The position numbers and the translations under genes were made by a program. From positions 632,501 to 696,500 of the forward strand of contig CANMIS010000002.1 of NCBI GenBank assembly GCA_947498065.1: a DNA stretch of 64,000 bases. The letters run 5' to 3'. Shown in pieces: positions 56,267 through 64,000 of this stretch. The notes beneath the pieces are model-generated. The model was not told where the DNA came from and made no database searches. It saw only the letters and a list, made by a program, of their open reading frames with translations. Position 1 is the first letter of the stretch. Each line of letters starts with the position of its first letter. Source of the stretch: an uncultured Erythrobacter sp. GTDB lineage: Bacteria > Pseudomonadota > Alphaproteobacteria > Sphingomonadales > Sphingomonadaceae.

Positions 56267-56611
56267 ATGTCCTTACTGGTAGCTTTGTCTCTATGCGCCG
56301 TAATTGATGGCGACAGCTTGCGTTGCAATGGAGAAAATATCCGCCTGCTTGGCATCGATGCGCCTGAGTTCAGATGTCCGAGTAATCGGCAATGCGTTGA
56401 GGGAGACCCTCAAGCAGCGAAAGATTATCTCACGGGTCTGATCGCCGGGCGTGGCCTCACGATCGAGCGTGTAGGACAAGATCGCTATGGAAGGACACTC
56501 GGCGTCGTTTACGCCGATGGCTACAATCTATCTTGTTCGATGATATCTGCCGGGCATGCGGTCTACATCGAGCGCTGGGACAATGGCGGAAGAGTAGCCC
56601 GTGACTGCTGA
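56267..56611 (+). CDS. Staphylococcal-nuclease-like protein
   Basis: A 114-residue SNase-fold protein. VIDGDSLRCNGENIRLLGID, APE, and DRYGRTLGVVYADGYNL carry the metal-binding Asp and the catalytic Arg and Glu of thermonucleases. The N terminus is weakly hydrophobic, possibly a short signal sequence. It is shorter than classical thermonuclease but normal for this bacterial group. It lies convergent with two small minus-strand genes. Confidence 0.85.
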   Translation: MSLLVALSLCAVIDGDSLRCNGENIRLLGIDAPEFRCPSNRQCVEGDPQAAKDYLTGLIAGRGLTIERVGQDRYGRTLGVVYADGYNLSCSMISAGHAVYIERWDNGGRVARDC

Positions 56612-56694
56612 CGATTGCGCTTCGAGCGGTGGCCATTGGGTATTGGTTAGTCGTCCAAAGCAAATTTCGGATGCTAAGCAGCGCAGTGCAGGTT

Positions 56695-56892
56695 TTAGTG
56701 TTGTTTTGCTGCGCTGGCTTTAGCTTGAAGCTTCTTGAAGCGCTCATCGACATCACGCCACAGCTTCATGCCGCCAAAGTCACCTTCGGCGAGTAGCCGG
56801 TCTTGTTGCTGAGCGATGTAGAACCAGCCTTCTTCACCGTGGTTCTTTTCCACCCACAACGCCATTCCCCAAAGCTCTTCATCGCGTGTCAT
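56695..56892 (-). CDS. DUF6961-like small protein
   Basis: A 65-residue protein MTRDEELWGMALWVEKNHGE followed by EGWFYIAQQQDRLLAEGDFGGMKLWRDVDERFKKL. This pattern is familiar from a small Sphingomonadales family (DUF6961 in memory) often next to phage or island genes. ATG 56892 is taken as start; the longer frame to 57078 overlaps the better-supported upstream gene. Function unknown. Confidence 0.7.
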   Translation of the reverse strand: MTRDEELWGMALWVEKNHGEEGWFYIAQQQDRLLAEGDFGGMKLWRDVDERFKKLQAKASAAKQH

Positions 56893-56902
56893 TGGATAGG
56901 AC

Positions 56903-57166
56903 TTAGCGTCTTGCTCGGTATGCCGCCACCTCAGCGTCACTGACGTCTCTGGCAAAGCACTTTGGCGACTTTCCACCAGGGCGACTATGTGCACTGCGAG
57001 CACCACATTTTCGGCCTGCTCTGTCTCGGTTGTATGGACACGGACAGCTTCCCGAATAGCGCGCAATACTGCTTTCAATTATCCGTTCACGGATCTGCGC
57101 ATCACTTCCCTGTGCTGAAGCCGGCACGCCCGCGAGAAGAAAAGCAAAAAAGGTGACCGAAGTCAC
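56903..57166 (-). CDS. Small secreted Cys-rich protein next to SNase
   Basis: An 87-residue protein with a signal peptide (FFAFLLAGVPASAQ) and a compact domain IARYSGSCPCPYNRDRAGRK, CGARSAHSRPGGKSPKCFAR, DVS. The CPCPYN...CG.RSAxSRPGG...C pattern belongs to a small periplasmic family I have seen beside SNase-like genes. The start is GTG at 57166 with no strong ribosome-binding site. It precedes the DUF6961-like gene by 10 nt, so the two are probably co-transcribed. Confidence 0.72.
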   Translation of the reverse strand: MTSVTFFAFLLAGVPASAQGSDAQIRERIIESSIARYSGSCPCPYNRDRAGRKCGARSAHSRPGGKSPKCFARDVSDAEVAAYRARR

Positions 57167-57486
57167 TTTCTGAAAAAGCTGTATCTTATTGATGCGTTCT
57201 ACAGAGTAACATCGAAAACGAAAACCGAAGGGTTACTGTTAGCCGCAAAACGTTAATGGCGTAGAAAATCCCTAGATTCATGACCTATACTTCTTCTGCA
57301 AATCTTGCGTATCTGTTGGGACTTGCAATCGCCAATACCGAGTTCAGCTAATGAGACATCTGACTCGCTTATGGCTCCTGCCCAATGCAATCGAAACAGC
57401 AAAACGTCCCGGAAGCTTATGCGCCCCGGCGACACACCGTCTGTTGATTGTGCAGAGTTAAACAGAACTGGGATGAGCTGCATTGC

Positions 57487-57678
57487 TCAAGTTGCCGGAG
57501 GAGAGCTTTGTAGAGTCCGGACCTCATGTTCTACCAGCCTCAATAAGGTCTCGAGCTCTCTACACAGGCCTTCAGGCACTCTGCGAGCTTGTGGGCCTCC
57601 TGATATGCTCGTCGCGCTATTGAGGTTTTCGATTAATGCCAGGACTTCATCTGCGTCGAGTTGTGAGAGTGCGTTCAA
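57487..57678 (-). CDS. Small hypothetical protein, paralog of 35449-35646
   Basis: A 63-residue helical protein (MNALSQLDADEVLALIENLN, GPQARRVPEGLCRELETLLR). It matches the 65-residue protein at 35449 in L-D-x-D-E-V/I-L-A, GPxARRxPExLCxE and a leucine-rich end. The TTG start lies 1 nt after the stop of the 37-residue membrane peptide and 8 nt after AAAGGA, so the two are coupled. Confidence 0.62.
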   Translation of the reverse strand: MNALSQLDADEVLALIENLNSATSISGGPQARRVPEGLCRELETLLRLVEHEVRTLQSSPPAT

Positions 57679-57679
57679 G

Positions 57680-57793
57680 CTATTGGTCCTTTCGCCGGCA
57701 TTGCGGCTGTCGTCTGATTGCCCAAATGAGTGAGGCGATCGCGGTCACTAAACCTGCAACCGCTGTGATAAGTTTAGGGTCTACACCGGCCAT
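57680..57793 (-). CDS. Predicted 37-residue single-pass membrane peptide
   Basis: Reads MAGVDPKLITAVAGLVTAIA, SLIWAIRR and a basic tail. It is the paralog of the peptide at 32877-32987 with the same helix, arginine pair and QPQ. Many third-position differences between the two copies argue for real coding. AGGAGAAGAAATGGCC gives a good ribosome-binding site. The next gene starts 1 nt after its stop. Confidence 0.68.
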   Translation of the reverse strand: MAGVDPKLITAVAGLVTAIASLIWAIRRQPQCRRKDQ

Positions 57794-58088
57794 TTCTCTT
57801 CTCCTATCGCCTCAGATTTGGTCGAGCTAACCAGATAGGTTGAGAGTAGGAAAGATCTTTGTGGCGGGCAAAATCCGATCAACTCAAGGCTGGTGCTGCA
57901 ATCCAGTCAATTGGTCTGCGAGTAACACAACCGGTGCTGAGGCTAACCAGAGAATTGAAACGTTGAAGGTAAACTGGTGGTGTGAACCATGCGTCAGCTC
58001 TGGGGTTTGGATGGGCCAGCTGCCTCTTACCGTCCGGTATGCAACGGGCGTTGGACTACGGGTGCATCATCAGTGATAACGGCGTGCT

Positions 58089-59291
58089 ATGCGCCGACCA
58101 ATCCTTAAAAATGAAACTGCGCGGCGGTTCTTTCTGGATCGTCACATGTTGCTGCGTCGAGGCTCAGGTCTGGGTCGCGGTGCTGATCTGGAGGGCGTTC
58201 TGGATGGCCTTGGGTTCGTCCAGATTGACAGCGTTAACACGCTCGCTCGCGCTCATGATCTGATCTTATGGTCGCGCCGCGGTCAGTACCGGCCTAAAGC
58301 TCTGGAACATCTGGTCGCCCGGGATCGCGCCGCCTTTGAGCACTGGACGCATGATGCGGCGGTCATCCCAATGCAGTTCTACCCGATGTGGCAGTTGAAG
58401 TTCGCCCGAGATGAAGCACGCATGCGTGCGCGATGGCCTGCAGCTCGCCGTCAGGGCTGGCAGGATGAGATCGAGCAGGTGCTACGCCATGTTACTGACA
58501 ATGGCGCAAGCTCATCGCGCGATGTTGGCGATGGGGACACAAAAGGTTCTTCAGGCTGGTGGGACTGGCAACCTTCCAAAACAGCCCTGGAGTTTCTTTG
58601 GAGGTCCGGCCAGCTGGCTGTTTGCCATCGAAAGGGCTTTCGCAAGTTCTATGATTTGAGCGAGCGCGTTATTCCCGCCACCAGCCGCGCCAAACGTTAT
58701 GACAATGACGAAATCATCGATTGGGCAATGTCAGAGGCATTGCGGCGACTTGGCTTTGGCACAAGCGGAGAGCTGGCCGCATTTTTCGACATTGTGACGC
58801 GCGATGAAGCGAGGGACTGGTGTGCAGCCGCGCTCGCGGTCGGCACAATCATCGAAACAGATATTGAGTTGGCGGACGGATCGCTGCGTCGCAGCTTTGT
58901 GACTGAGACTACGCTTAATGAAGCCGCTGCGTTGCCACAGCCGAGCGCGCGTGTGCGCTTGTTGTCACCCTTTGATCCTGCCTTGCGTGATCGCGCCCGT
59001 GCAGAACGGCTATTTGGCTTTCGCTATCGGATCGAGATTTTCGTGCCCGAAGCAAAGCGACAATATGGCTATTATGTCTTCCCGGTGCTGCAGGGTAACC
59101 GGATGATTGGACGCCTTGATGCTCAGCGGCAAGGTAATACCATCGCTGTCCGTACCTTCTGGCCGGAAGCGGGCGTACGCATGGGTAAGGCACGCACTGC
59201 CCGGCTTAAGTCAGAACTTGAGCGGGTCGGCCATCTGGCCAAGGTTCAGGACATCAGCTTTGCCGATGACTGGCTGCAGAGACTATCGTGA
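58089..59291 (+). CDS. YcaQ/AlkZ-like winged-helix DNA glycosylase
   Basis: A 400-residue protein of the HTH_42 (YcaQ/AlkZ) family. FVQIDSVNTLARAHDLILWS holds the QID triplet (45-47), the place of the catalytic QxD/QxQ motif that excises bases in DNA crosslinks. HWTHDAAVIPMQFYP and LSPFDPALRDRARAERLFGFRYRIEIFVP are further family blocks. Full length for the family. No obvious ribosome-binding site. It may be ordinary DNA repair cargo or chromosomal; the flanking sequence does not decide. Confidence 0.88.
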   Translation: MRRPILKNETARRFFLDRHMLLRRGSGLGRGADLEGVLDGLGFVQIDSVNTLARAHDLILWSRRGQYRPKALEHLVARDRAAFEHWTHDAAVIPMQFYPMWQLKFARDEARMRARWPAARRQGWQDEIEQVLRHVTDNGASSSRDVGDGDTKGSSGWWDWQPSKTALEFLWRSGQLAVCHRKGFRKFYDLSERVIPATSRAKRYDNDEIIDWAMSEALRRLGFGTSGELAAFFDIVTRDEARDWCAAALAVGTIIETDIELADGSLRRSFVTETTLNEAAALPQPSARVRLLSPFDPALRDRARAERLFGFRYRIEIFVPEAKRQYGYYVFPVLQGNRMIGRLDAQRQGNTIAVRTFWPEAGVRMGKARTARLKSELERVGHLAKVQDISFADDWLQRLS

Positions 59292-59528
59292 ATGGATTGC
59301 CGGGCGATACCAGCTTCTGGGCCGATTACGGGCTATCATGTTTCGGGAAGAGCATCTGTTAAGCGGCTAACTTGTCGCTGAGTGAGAGTGCGGCTTTTGA
59401 GGTTTTGATGCTCATTTGAGGCGACTGCGCAATCCTAACTTTAGGCAACCGACGCTGATCTGCTTCGGGTACGATCGGCCTTGAGTTGAGTCTTGTTCAC
59501 AGTCAGCGTTCATGAGAGTAAGCAGGAT

Positions 59529-60167
59529 ATGCAATCGATTAGATTTGTGCCTCTTTTCTCAATCTCATTCGGCTTACTGGCTTGCGGCAGTGCTGCAGAA
59601 GAACTCGTCCCAACAATCCAAGATGATGGTCCAGAGTTGTGCTTCGACGCTGTTCGAAATGCGCTGCCTCCAGAAACGAGAATCGTAACTATTGTCGCCA
59701 AATACGATCCAAGCGCGGATGTAGTAGAAGGCTGGAGCCAAAATCCCGGCGGACTCATTGCCTGCGAGGTTGCCTATGAGAACGCTCATGATCGGCAGAG
59801 TGTGTTAGCGTTGAAAATGGACCCAAAGACAACCGAGTTCGATGATCCTGTAAATGTTACATTTTCAATGTCAGAGGAACACTCGAAAGCCGGCGTCGAG
59901 CCATTTTTTATCTCCCTGTCCAGCGTCAACACGAGCGTTCTGCAATCCATCATGAAAGAGCAAGAGGCTGAACTCGCTGCGAGGTATACCGCTTATTCGT
60001 GGACCACAATTCAGCTCAAAGAGCCCGGTCCATTCAATGACACGCATGTATTGCGCCTCGACTTGACAGCTCGCTCCAGATCGAACGGTCTTATTGACAA
60101 TGAAAGGATGGAAATTTCGATCGATGGACGCACAGTGGTCACTGACCTGTTTGCGAGTTCGGACTAA
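59529..60167 (+). CDS. Predicted lipoprotein
   Basis: A 212-residue protein with lipobox GLLACG (Cys about residue 19), so probably membrane-anchored in the periplasm. The mature sequence is acidic with a Cys pair (LCFDAVRN and LIACEVAYEN) and no family I know. ATG 59529 follows AAGCAGGA and removes 12 upstream residues that would displace the signal peptide. Confidence 0.7.
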   Translation: MQSIRFVPLFSISFGLLACGSAAEELVPTIQDDGPELCFDAVRNALPPETRIVTIVAKYDPSADVVEGWSQNPGGLIACEVAYENAHDRQSVLALKMDPKTTEFDDPVNVTFSMSEEHSKAGVEPFFISLSSVNTSVLQSIMKEQEAELAARYTAYSWTTIQLKEPGPFNDTHVLRLDLTARSRSNGLIDNERMEISIDGRTVVTDLFASSD

Positions 60168-60288
60168 GTGGTATTTGCCATGGCTCAGATGAGAACAGCC
60201 GCAACTGGGCCGACTGTGGACTGTCTGCTTTTGGTGTGTTGGATAGGAAAAGGTGACATCGCCGGCATCATCCAGCCCTGATAACAAA

Positions 60289-63200
60289 CTACTTCTTTGG
60301 CTTCGATTGTCCTCTTACAAGGCGCCCAATATAGGCATTATAGCCTATACGGTCGCTGTAGCTCTGTCGCAGCTTAGTCTTGCGATTCTCGCTGTTGGCC
60401 TTGTTGGAGGAACTTTGCGGAGGATCGAGTTCAAGAGTTACATCTGTCAGCTTTTCCACCGCCCTCGCTTGATCATCTCTTTCGATTGGTATCAGCGTAA
60501 GGGCGTTGAGGTATAAGTGGACTATGTTCTCCTTGAGGATAAGGCTGTCAATATCGCTCAGAATCTCGGGAATAAACTCTAGTGCCTCGGTCAAGTCCGC
60601 TTCGATATTTTGTGCAAACAGTGCTGATCGCACGAGCTCATTATCCTCGTTTCTCCGAAGCTTAACGGCCGCGTTAAAAAAGCTGGGACTGCCTGACCAA
60701 GTCGCAAAGTTCTTCAATAGGTTAAATACCATGCCGCGAAGAATGATGTAGAATCGATTATCTTGAACTGACAACTCGCCTACATAGTCGGCTTTGATCG
60801 TTGTGCCGCGAAAGCGGATTTCTTTGCCATCCGCCAGATGCTGAGCAATCATTGGGAGGCTGTGTAAGCTAGTGAGGAGGACGCCTCTGAGCCGCTCAAA
60901 TATCTTGATTCTTTGCTCCTGATCCAGGGTCCGAGTAACTCCTAGAATCGAGGCCCCAAGTTGAAGAAAAACCGCTCCTCGCTCCTCAGGTGCAAATCGA
61001 ACTCGTTTGGTCCGGCCAACGGGCTTGGGATCCTCAAAACTAAGCGTGGTTGATTCATCTGAATCATCCAGCTCTGCCAATCTCTCAATAAGCTCCTCGC
61101 GGACTTCAAGACCGCCACCTGGATGGGCTGTCTTGAACGCCTCAATCGAGCTTTCGCGAATTGCGTCCACTACAGGCGCGACTTCTTCCGAAAAAGACTC
61201 AATCAGGTTCAAGACCTCCTCAATTCGTGGCTCATCGCTTGGGTTCTGAGCCACATAATACTCTGCTACTGACGGGTAAGTAAGCAACCCCTGCGGCGAC
61301 ATTATCTCTGAGCGGAACTCTCGGTCTTTACTCATGTGTTTGGCAAGAAAGTAGTCCTCGATGCTAAGCATCATGAACCCATAACCAAACTCGTAGTCTC
61401 TGAGGACAAAGCTCTTCTGCAGTATCGCTAAAACTGTATCGGCGTCGAATCGCTTCTTTTGGATTCCTTTCCGCGCCACGAACTCGTCAACGAGCGCGTA
61501 AAAATCAGCCTTTGAGAGGTATGGTTCCGCTCTCGCCATGAGTCTATGGGCAATTTGTCCAATAAAGGTTTCGAGCATCTCCATGTCGACCGGTTGCCCA
61601 GGGAGCTCTTCTCGATGCGCTGCACGAATCCGATCAGAAAGTAAGTTTTCAATAAGAAGGTAGCGATTAAGCGGCTCGACTGACCCATCGTCCAGGAAGA
61701 TTTCGACCAAGCTATTGACATAAAAGATCGTTCGAGGTGCCCGAAGGTTGTTTATTGAACGAAAGACCTGTTCGACCACGGCGCGAGGTTTCTCGACGTT
61801 GCCGCCATTTCCATGCGCGTCTATCATTGCTAAGACTGTGGGAAGGGTGGTCTCGCTGAGCTGATAGTAAGAGACGTTTTCTTGGCTCAGAGCCCCTGGC
61901 GCACGTGAATGCAGATAGCGTTCATCACCACGCGTGCCGACGGCCCATCTCAGTCGCTTATACTTGGATGTGAATGCGGTGAATTCCGCAATCCCTCGTG
62001 GAGAACCAGGGGCAAAGTTATCGATGAAAAGGCGTACGCGGCCAATCTCCATGAGGTAGGTTCCTTGGCTCTCGCTTAAACCGAATCCTCTGAGCCTCTT
62101 CTGGACTAATTCTTCGAGAGCATGGCCAGCCTCGACACTTCGAAAGTCTATAAGCAAGGCAACTTCCGCTGGTTTCGCCTCTCGTTGCACCTTACTGGTC
62201 AGATAGTGTAGTAGTGAGCTCTTTCCGCTTAACTCCGGACCGCTTATCACTAGGTTCTTTGAGTCATCGATGAGACTCGATAGGCGAACGCGCCGACCGC
62301 TGAACTGATCCTCGGGGAAATACTCGATGTCTGGCGCGACGAATTCTGAGAACTTCTTTCCCGACGCCTGCTCTAGTATGAATTCACTCTCGGCGATTGA
62401 GGCCCTTGAGGCTTTTGCGATAAGCTCTGGATCGAAGTACGCGCTGGTTCTTCGAAAAAATGAGCCCGCCTTCGAGGGCACGACTTTCGTCTCATCTGCA
62501 CCCACCATGGCGAACTGGGCGGTACGCCGATCAAATCTGTAGTGCCGAACTGCAGCACTGTCTGATTCCGGAAACCAACTTACCGCAACCTGATTGGCGG
62601 AGCCAACTTCAGCGCTGGCCCCAGCCTGTACAATTGCAAAGCTCCCATCTGATGTTTCCATCCAATCTACACCTTCGGCATGGATGTGTCCCGTAAGGAG
62701 TCTGATCTGCTTACTAGCGAAGAACTCCTTAAGGTCCGTTGCACAGTTGTCAGCAAACCATGACAACGGGTGATGAGTTAAGACTATTGCGTTCTTCTTC
62801 ACGGCCGATAGGCAATTCCCATACTCCGTACCGAGCACGAAAAGTTCGCCCTTATCGCCATAGCCACCCCGACTATAAGAACCTGCGAGGCCATTAAAGC
62901 AAACAATTTGCTGACCCAAGACCTCGAAACAACCGATCCTTGGTTTGACAGCAGAAACTGAGCTGTATCCTCGCTTCTCGACAAATGCCAGATAGCCCGC
63001 AAGCTTTGCGCCCATATCCGCATCTACATCAGCTTCACAGACGTTCGCAGCCGGATACTGACCTTGCCTGAGACGATCTTCATCGGCCACCGCCTCTCTA
63101 TCAAGCTCATGATTGCCGGGCACCAGAAAGATGTTCTGTGGCTCTAGATCGAGCTCTCTCATTAGTGGTTCAAGCAAGTCACTTTGAACCGCATCAAAAT

Positions 63201-63405
63201 CAGATAGCTCCGCATCCGATCTGACGGCGCCAGACTGAACTAGGTCTCCCGTGATGCAGACAATTAAGTTGGCACCCAGCACGCCCTGATCCTTTAGGTC
63301 GCGAGCAAGCCGCAAAATGCCTTGCACGGCCGATCGTGCCGAATCCCGCAGTTGGCCGCTATTTGCAGTGTAGTGGAGGTCGCTGATATGGAACACATTT
63401 AGCAT
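60289..63405 (-). CDS. Calcineurin-like phosphoesterase fused to P-loop NTPase (STAND-like)
   Basis: A 1038-residue protein. Residues 1-290 are an intact metallophosphoesterase: D9 and H11 (ISDLHY), D54 (TGDLVQ), N98 and H99 (PGNHE), a His in LTHHPLSW and GHIH. Around 388-396 is the P-loop GPELSGKS, followed by a Walker-B-like VRLFIDNFAP (about 460) and AVGTRGDERYL. The last 550 residues are helical with no known fold visible. An effector-NTPase-sensor order is that of STAND/Avs-type antiphage proteins; the phosphoesterase might degrade nucleotides or nucleic acid. It stands alone as a single gene near the right end of island B. No such protein name is claimed here. Confidence 0.8.
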   Translation of the reverse strand: MLNVFHISDLHYTANSGQLRDSARSAVQGILRLARDLKDQGVLGANLIVCITGDLVQSGAVRSDAELSDFDAVQSDLLEPLMRELDLEPQNIFLVPGNHELDREAVADEDRLRQGQYPAANVCEADVDADMGAKLAGYLAFVEKRGYSSVSAVKPRIGCFEVLGQQIVCFNGLAGSYSRGGYGDKGELFVLGTEYGNCLSAVKKNAIVLTHHPLSWFADNCATDLKEFFASKQIRLLTGHIHAEGVDWMETSDGSFAIVQAGASAEVGSANQVAVSWFPESDSAAVRHYRFDRRTAQFAMVGADETKVVPSKAGSFFRRTSAYFDPELIAKASRASIAESEFILEQASGKKFSEFVAPDIEYFPEDQFSGRRVRLSSLIDDSKNLVISGPELSGKSSLLHYLTSKVQREAKPAEVALLIDFRSVEAGHALEELVQKRLRGFGLSESQGTYLMEIGRVRLFIDNFAPGSPRGIAEFTAFTSKYKRLRWAVGTRGDERYLHSRAPGALSQENVSYYQLSETTLPTVLAMIDAHGNGGNVEKPRAVVEQVFRSINNLRAPRTIFYVNSLVEIFLDDGSVEPLNRYLLIENLLSDRIRAAHREELPGQPVDMEMLETFIGQIAHRLMARAEPYLSKADFYALVDEFVARKGIQKKRFDADTVLAILQKSFVLRDYEFGYGFMMLSIEDYFLAKHMSKDREFRSEIMSPQGLLTYPSVAEYYVAQNPSDEPRIEEVLNLIESFSEEVAPVVDAIRESSIEAFKTAHPGGGLEVREELIERLAELDDSDESTTLSFEDPKPVGRTKRVRFAPEERGAVFLQLGASILGVTRTLDQEQRIKIFERLRGVLLTSLHSLPMIAQHLADGKEIRFRGTTIKADYVGELSVQDNRFYIILRGMVFNLLKNFATWSGSPSFFNAAVKLRRNEDNELVRSALFAQNIEADLTEALEFIPEILSDIDSLILKENIVHLYLNALTLIPIERDDQARAVEKLTDVTLELDPPQSSSNKANSENRKTKLRQSYSDRIGYNAYIGRLVRGQSKPKK

Positions 63406-63662
63406 TCAAGATTCCTGAGACAGTAAGAAAGATTGTTAACTGGTAGAATCTTTCTCAATTTGAAGAGCAGTACCCTAACTTGGCAGGGTCACATTTTAGA
63501 GTAAATCAAAGTAGATGTGCACCTGTGCATTTGCCCACAAGTGCTTGTGGCATCCAGCATCGTCAACAGAGATGCATTTTTCTAGCGAGAGATTTAATTT
63601 TTTTGTGACTATTTGGAGATTGTCCGCTTTTGCGCAGGGTGAAAGATCGGCTTATTGTCTTT
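63406..63662. other. AT-rich intergenic region
   Basis: No gene is seen. It is A+T-rich near the phosphoesterase-NTPase start (promoter expected) and has GATTGTCCGCTTTTGCGCAG (63616-63635), a member of the dispersed repeat family, right before the duplicated block at 63663. The same motif order (TGTCCGCTTT then the duplicated block) occurs at 28342-28386. Confidence 0.5.
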
Positions 63663-64000
63663 GATTGGGGCGCAAAGCCGCCTTCAACTGACAATGATGG
63701 CGCCCAACTTAGTCGAACGGTAGGCATTTGCCTTTATTGGCTTGGTCCCAAACTCTGCAGTCCCACAGCGCTTGTTCCAATCCGCTATTTCGGTTGACGG
63801 TGTATTGAAACTTTAGCTGGTGACTTTCACGTTCTGTAAGAGGGAACCCTTTCGCAGCGAACTTTGGATCCGTCCAACCCAGGACATTGCAGAAATCTCG
63901 GCCGTCACAGTGCTCTCTCGCAATCTCGGGTATCAGAGTAGGGTCTGCTTTTGAATTGAACGTCATTGCAAAGATGGCGTCCCCACTGATTGGTCTGAAT
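63663..64000. repeat. Second copy of the 338-bp block at 28386-28723
   Basis: Ungapped, about nine in ten bases identical to 28386-28723 and continuing to the last base of the window. See the first copy for content. Confidence 0.9.
63709..64000 (-). CDS. Membrane-anchored hypothetical protein, truncated by window end
   Basis: The C-terminal 96 residues of a near-identical paralog of the protein at 28432-28866, with the same four cysteines pattern partly changed (REHCDGRDFCNVLGW; ALWDCRVWDQ has Trp where the other copy has Cys). The frame is open to the window edge, so the N-terminal membrane helix should lie beyond it. Confidence 0.75.
   Translation of the reverse strand, partial: FRPISGDAIFAMTFNSKADPTLIPEIAREHCDGRDFCNVLGWTDPKFAAKGFPLTERESHQLKFQYTVNRNSGLEQALWDCRVWDQANKGKCLPFD

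Noticed and set aside
57253..57483. 76-residue minus-strand frame and overlapping 57305-57733 plus-strand frame
   Set aside because: No start signals; the plus-strand frame runs antisense to the two small paralogous genes that show protein-level conservation.
57840..58263. Frames of 78 and 93 residues before and over the YcaQ-like gene start
   Set aside because: Composition and lack of start signals; the second overlaps the well-supported glycosylase frame.

Overview
The window looks like a marine alphaproteobacterium of the Sphingomonadales, most likely an Erythrobacteraceae member. The evidence is the 23S-5S-tRNA-fMet end of an rRNA operon at the left edge, a large TonB-dependent receptor beside a flavin-dependent halogenase, trimeric autotransporter adhesins with 7TMR-type regulators, and a DUF6961-like gene. 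All identifications come from reading motifs by eye; no database search was run.

Layout. 1-1603 is the 3' end of an rRNA operon (23S, 5S, tRNA-fMet) and its terminator. A 45-bp exact copy of the tRNA 3' part returns at 30511-30555, just beyond a P4-like integrase (29158-30318), so 1604-30555 (island A) has the form of an integrated genomic island. Sequence right of the second copy (30556 to about 30853) resembles the left end of island A, and a 338-bp block near the right end of A (28386-28723) returns at about 90% identity at 63663-64000. The simplest reading is two related islands in tandem at tRNA-fMet, with island B running from 30556 past the window end.

Island A: a beta-glucan (laminarin-type) utilisation locus (1984-14655: halogenase, TonB receptor, GH16, LacI regulator, MFS, GH3, SSS symporter) with GAACGTTC-centred operators in two promoters; a YadA-like adhesin (14853-16838) with a response regulator and a 7TMR hybrid-type sensor kinase (17035-19664); a LuxR-type regulator with a seemingly dead alpha/beta-hydrolase domain (19796-21547) divergent from four tandem paralogous secreted proteins, a ricin-type lectin and two lipoproteins (21731-27520); then two tyrosine recombinases.

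Island B: twin large serine recombinases (30889-35345) with small genes between and beside them; an AraC regulator and a lectin/glucanase-like secreted protein; a peptide-export module (HlyD-like protein, C39 peptidase-ABC exporter, double-glycine leader substrate, two unknown membrane/periplasmic proteins; 38331-44378); a 7TMR-AraC regulator divergent from an 1886-residue trimeric adhesin (44744-52371); a phage- or satellite-like block with a small terminase subunit and a ParB-methyltransferase fusion but no large terminase (52645-56166); a nuclease cluster; a YcaQ-like DNA glycosylase; and a 1038-residue phosphoesterase-NTPase fusion that looks like a STAND-type defence protein (60289-63405). 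The likeliest undescribed systems are the four-paralog secreted cluster, the double-glycine export module, and the phosphoesterase-NTPase.
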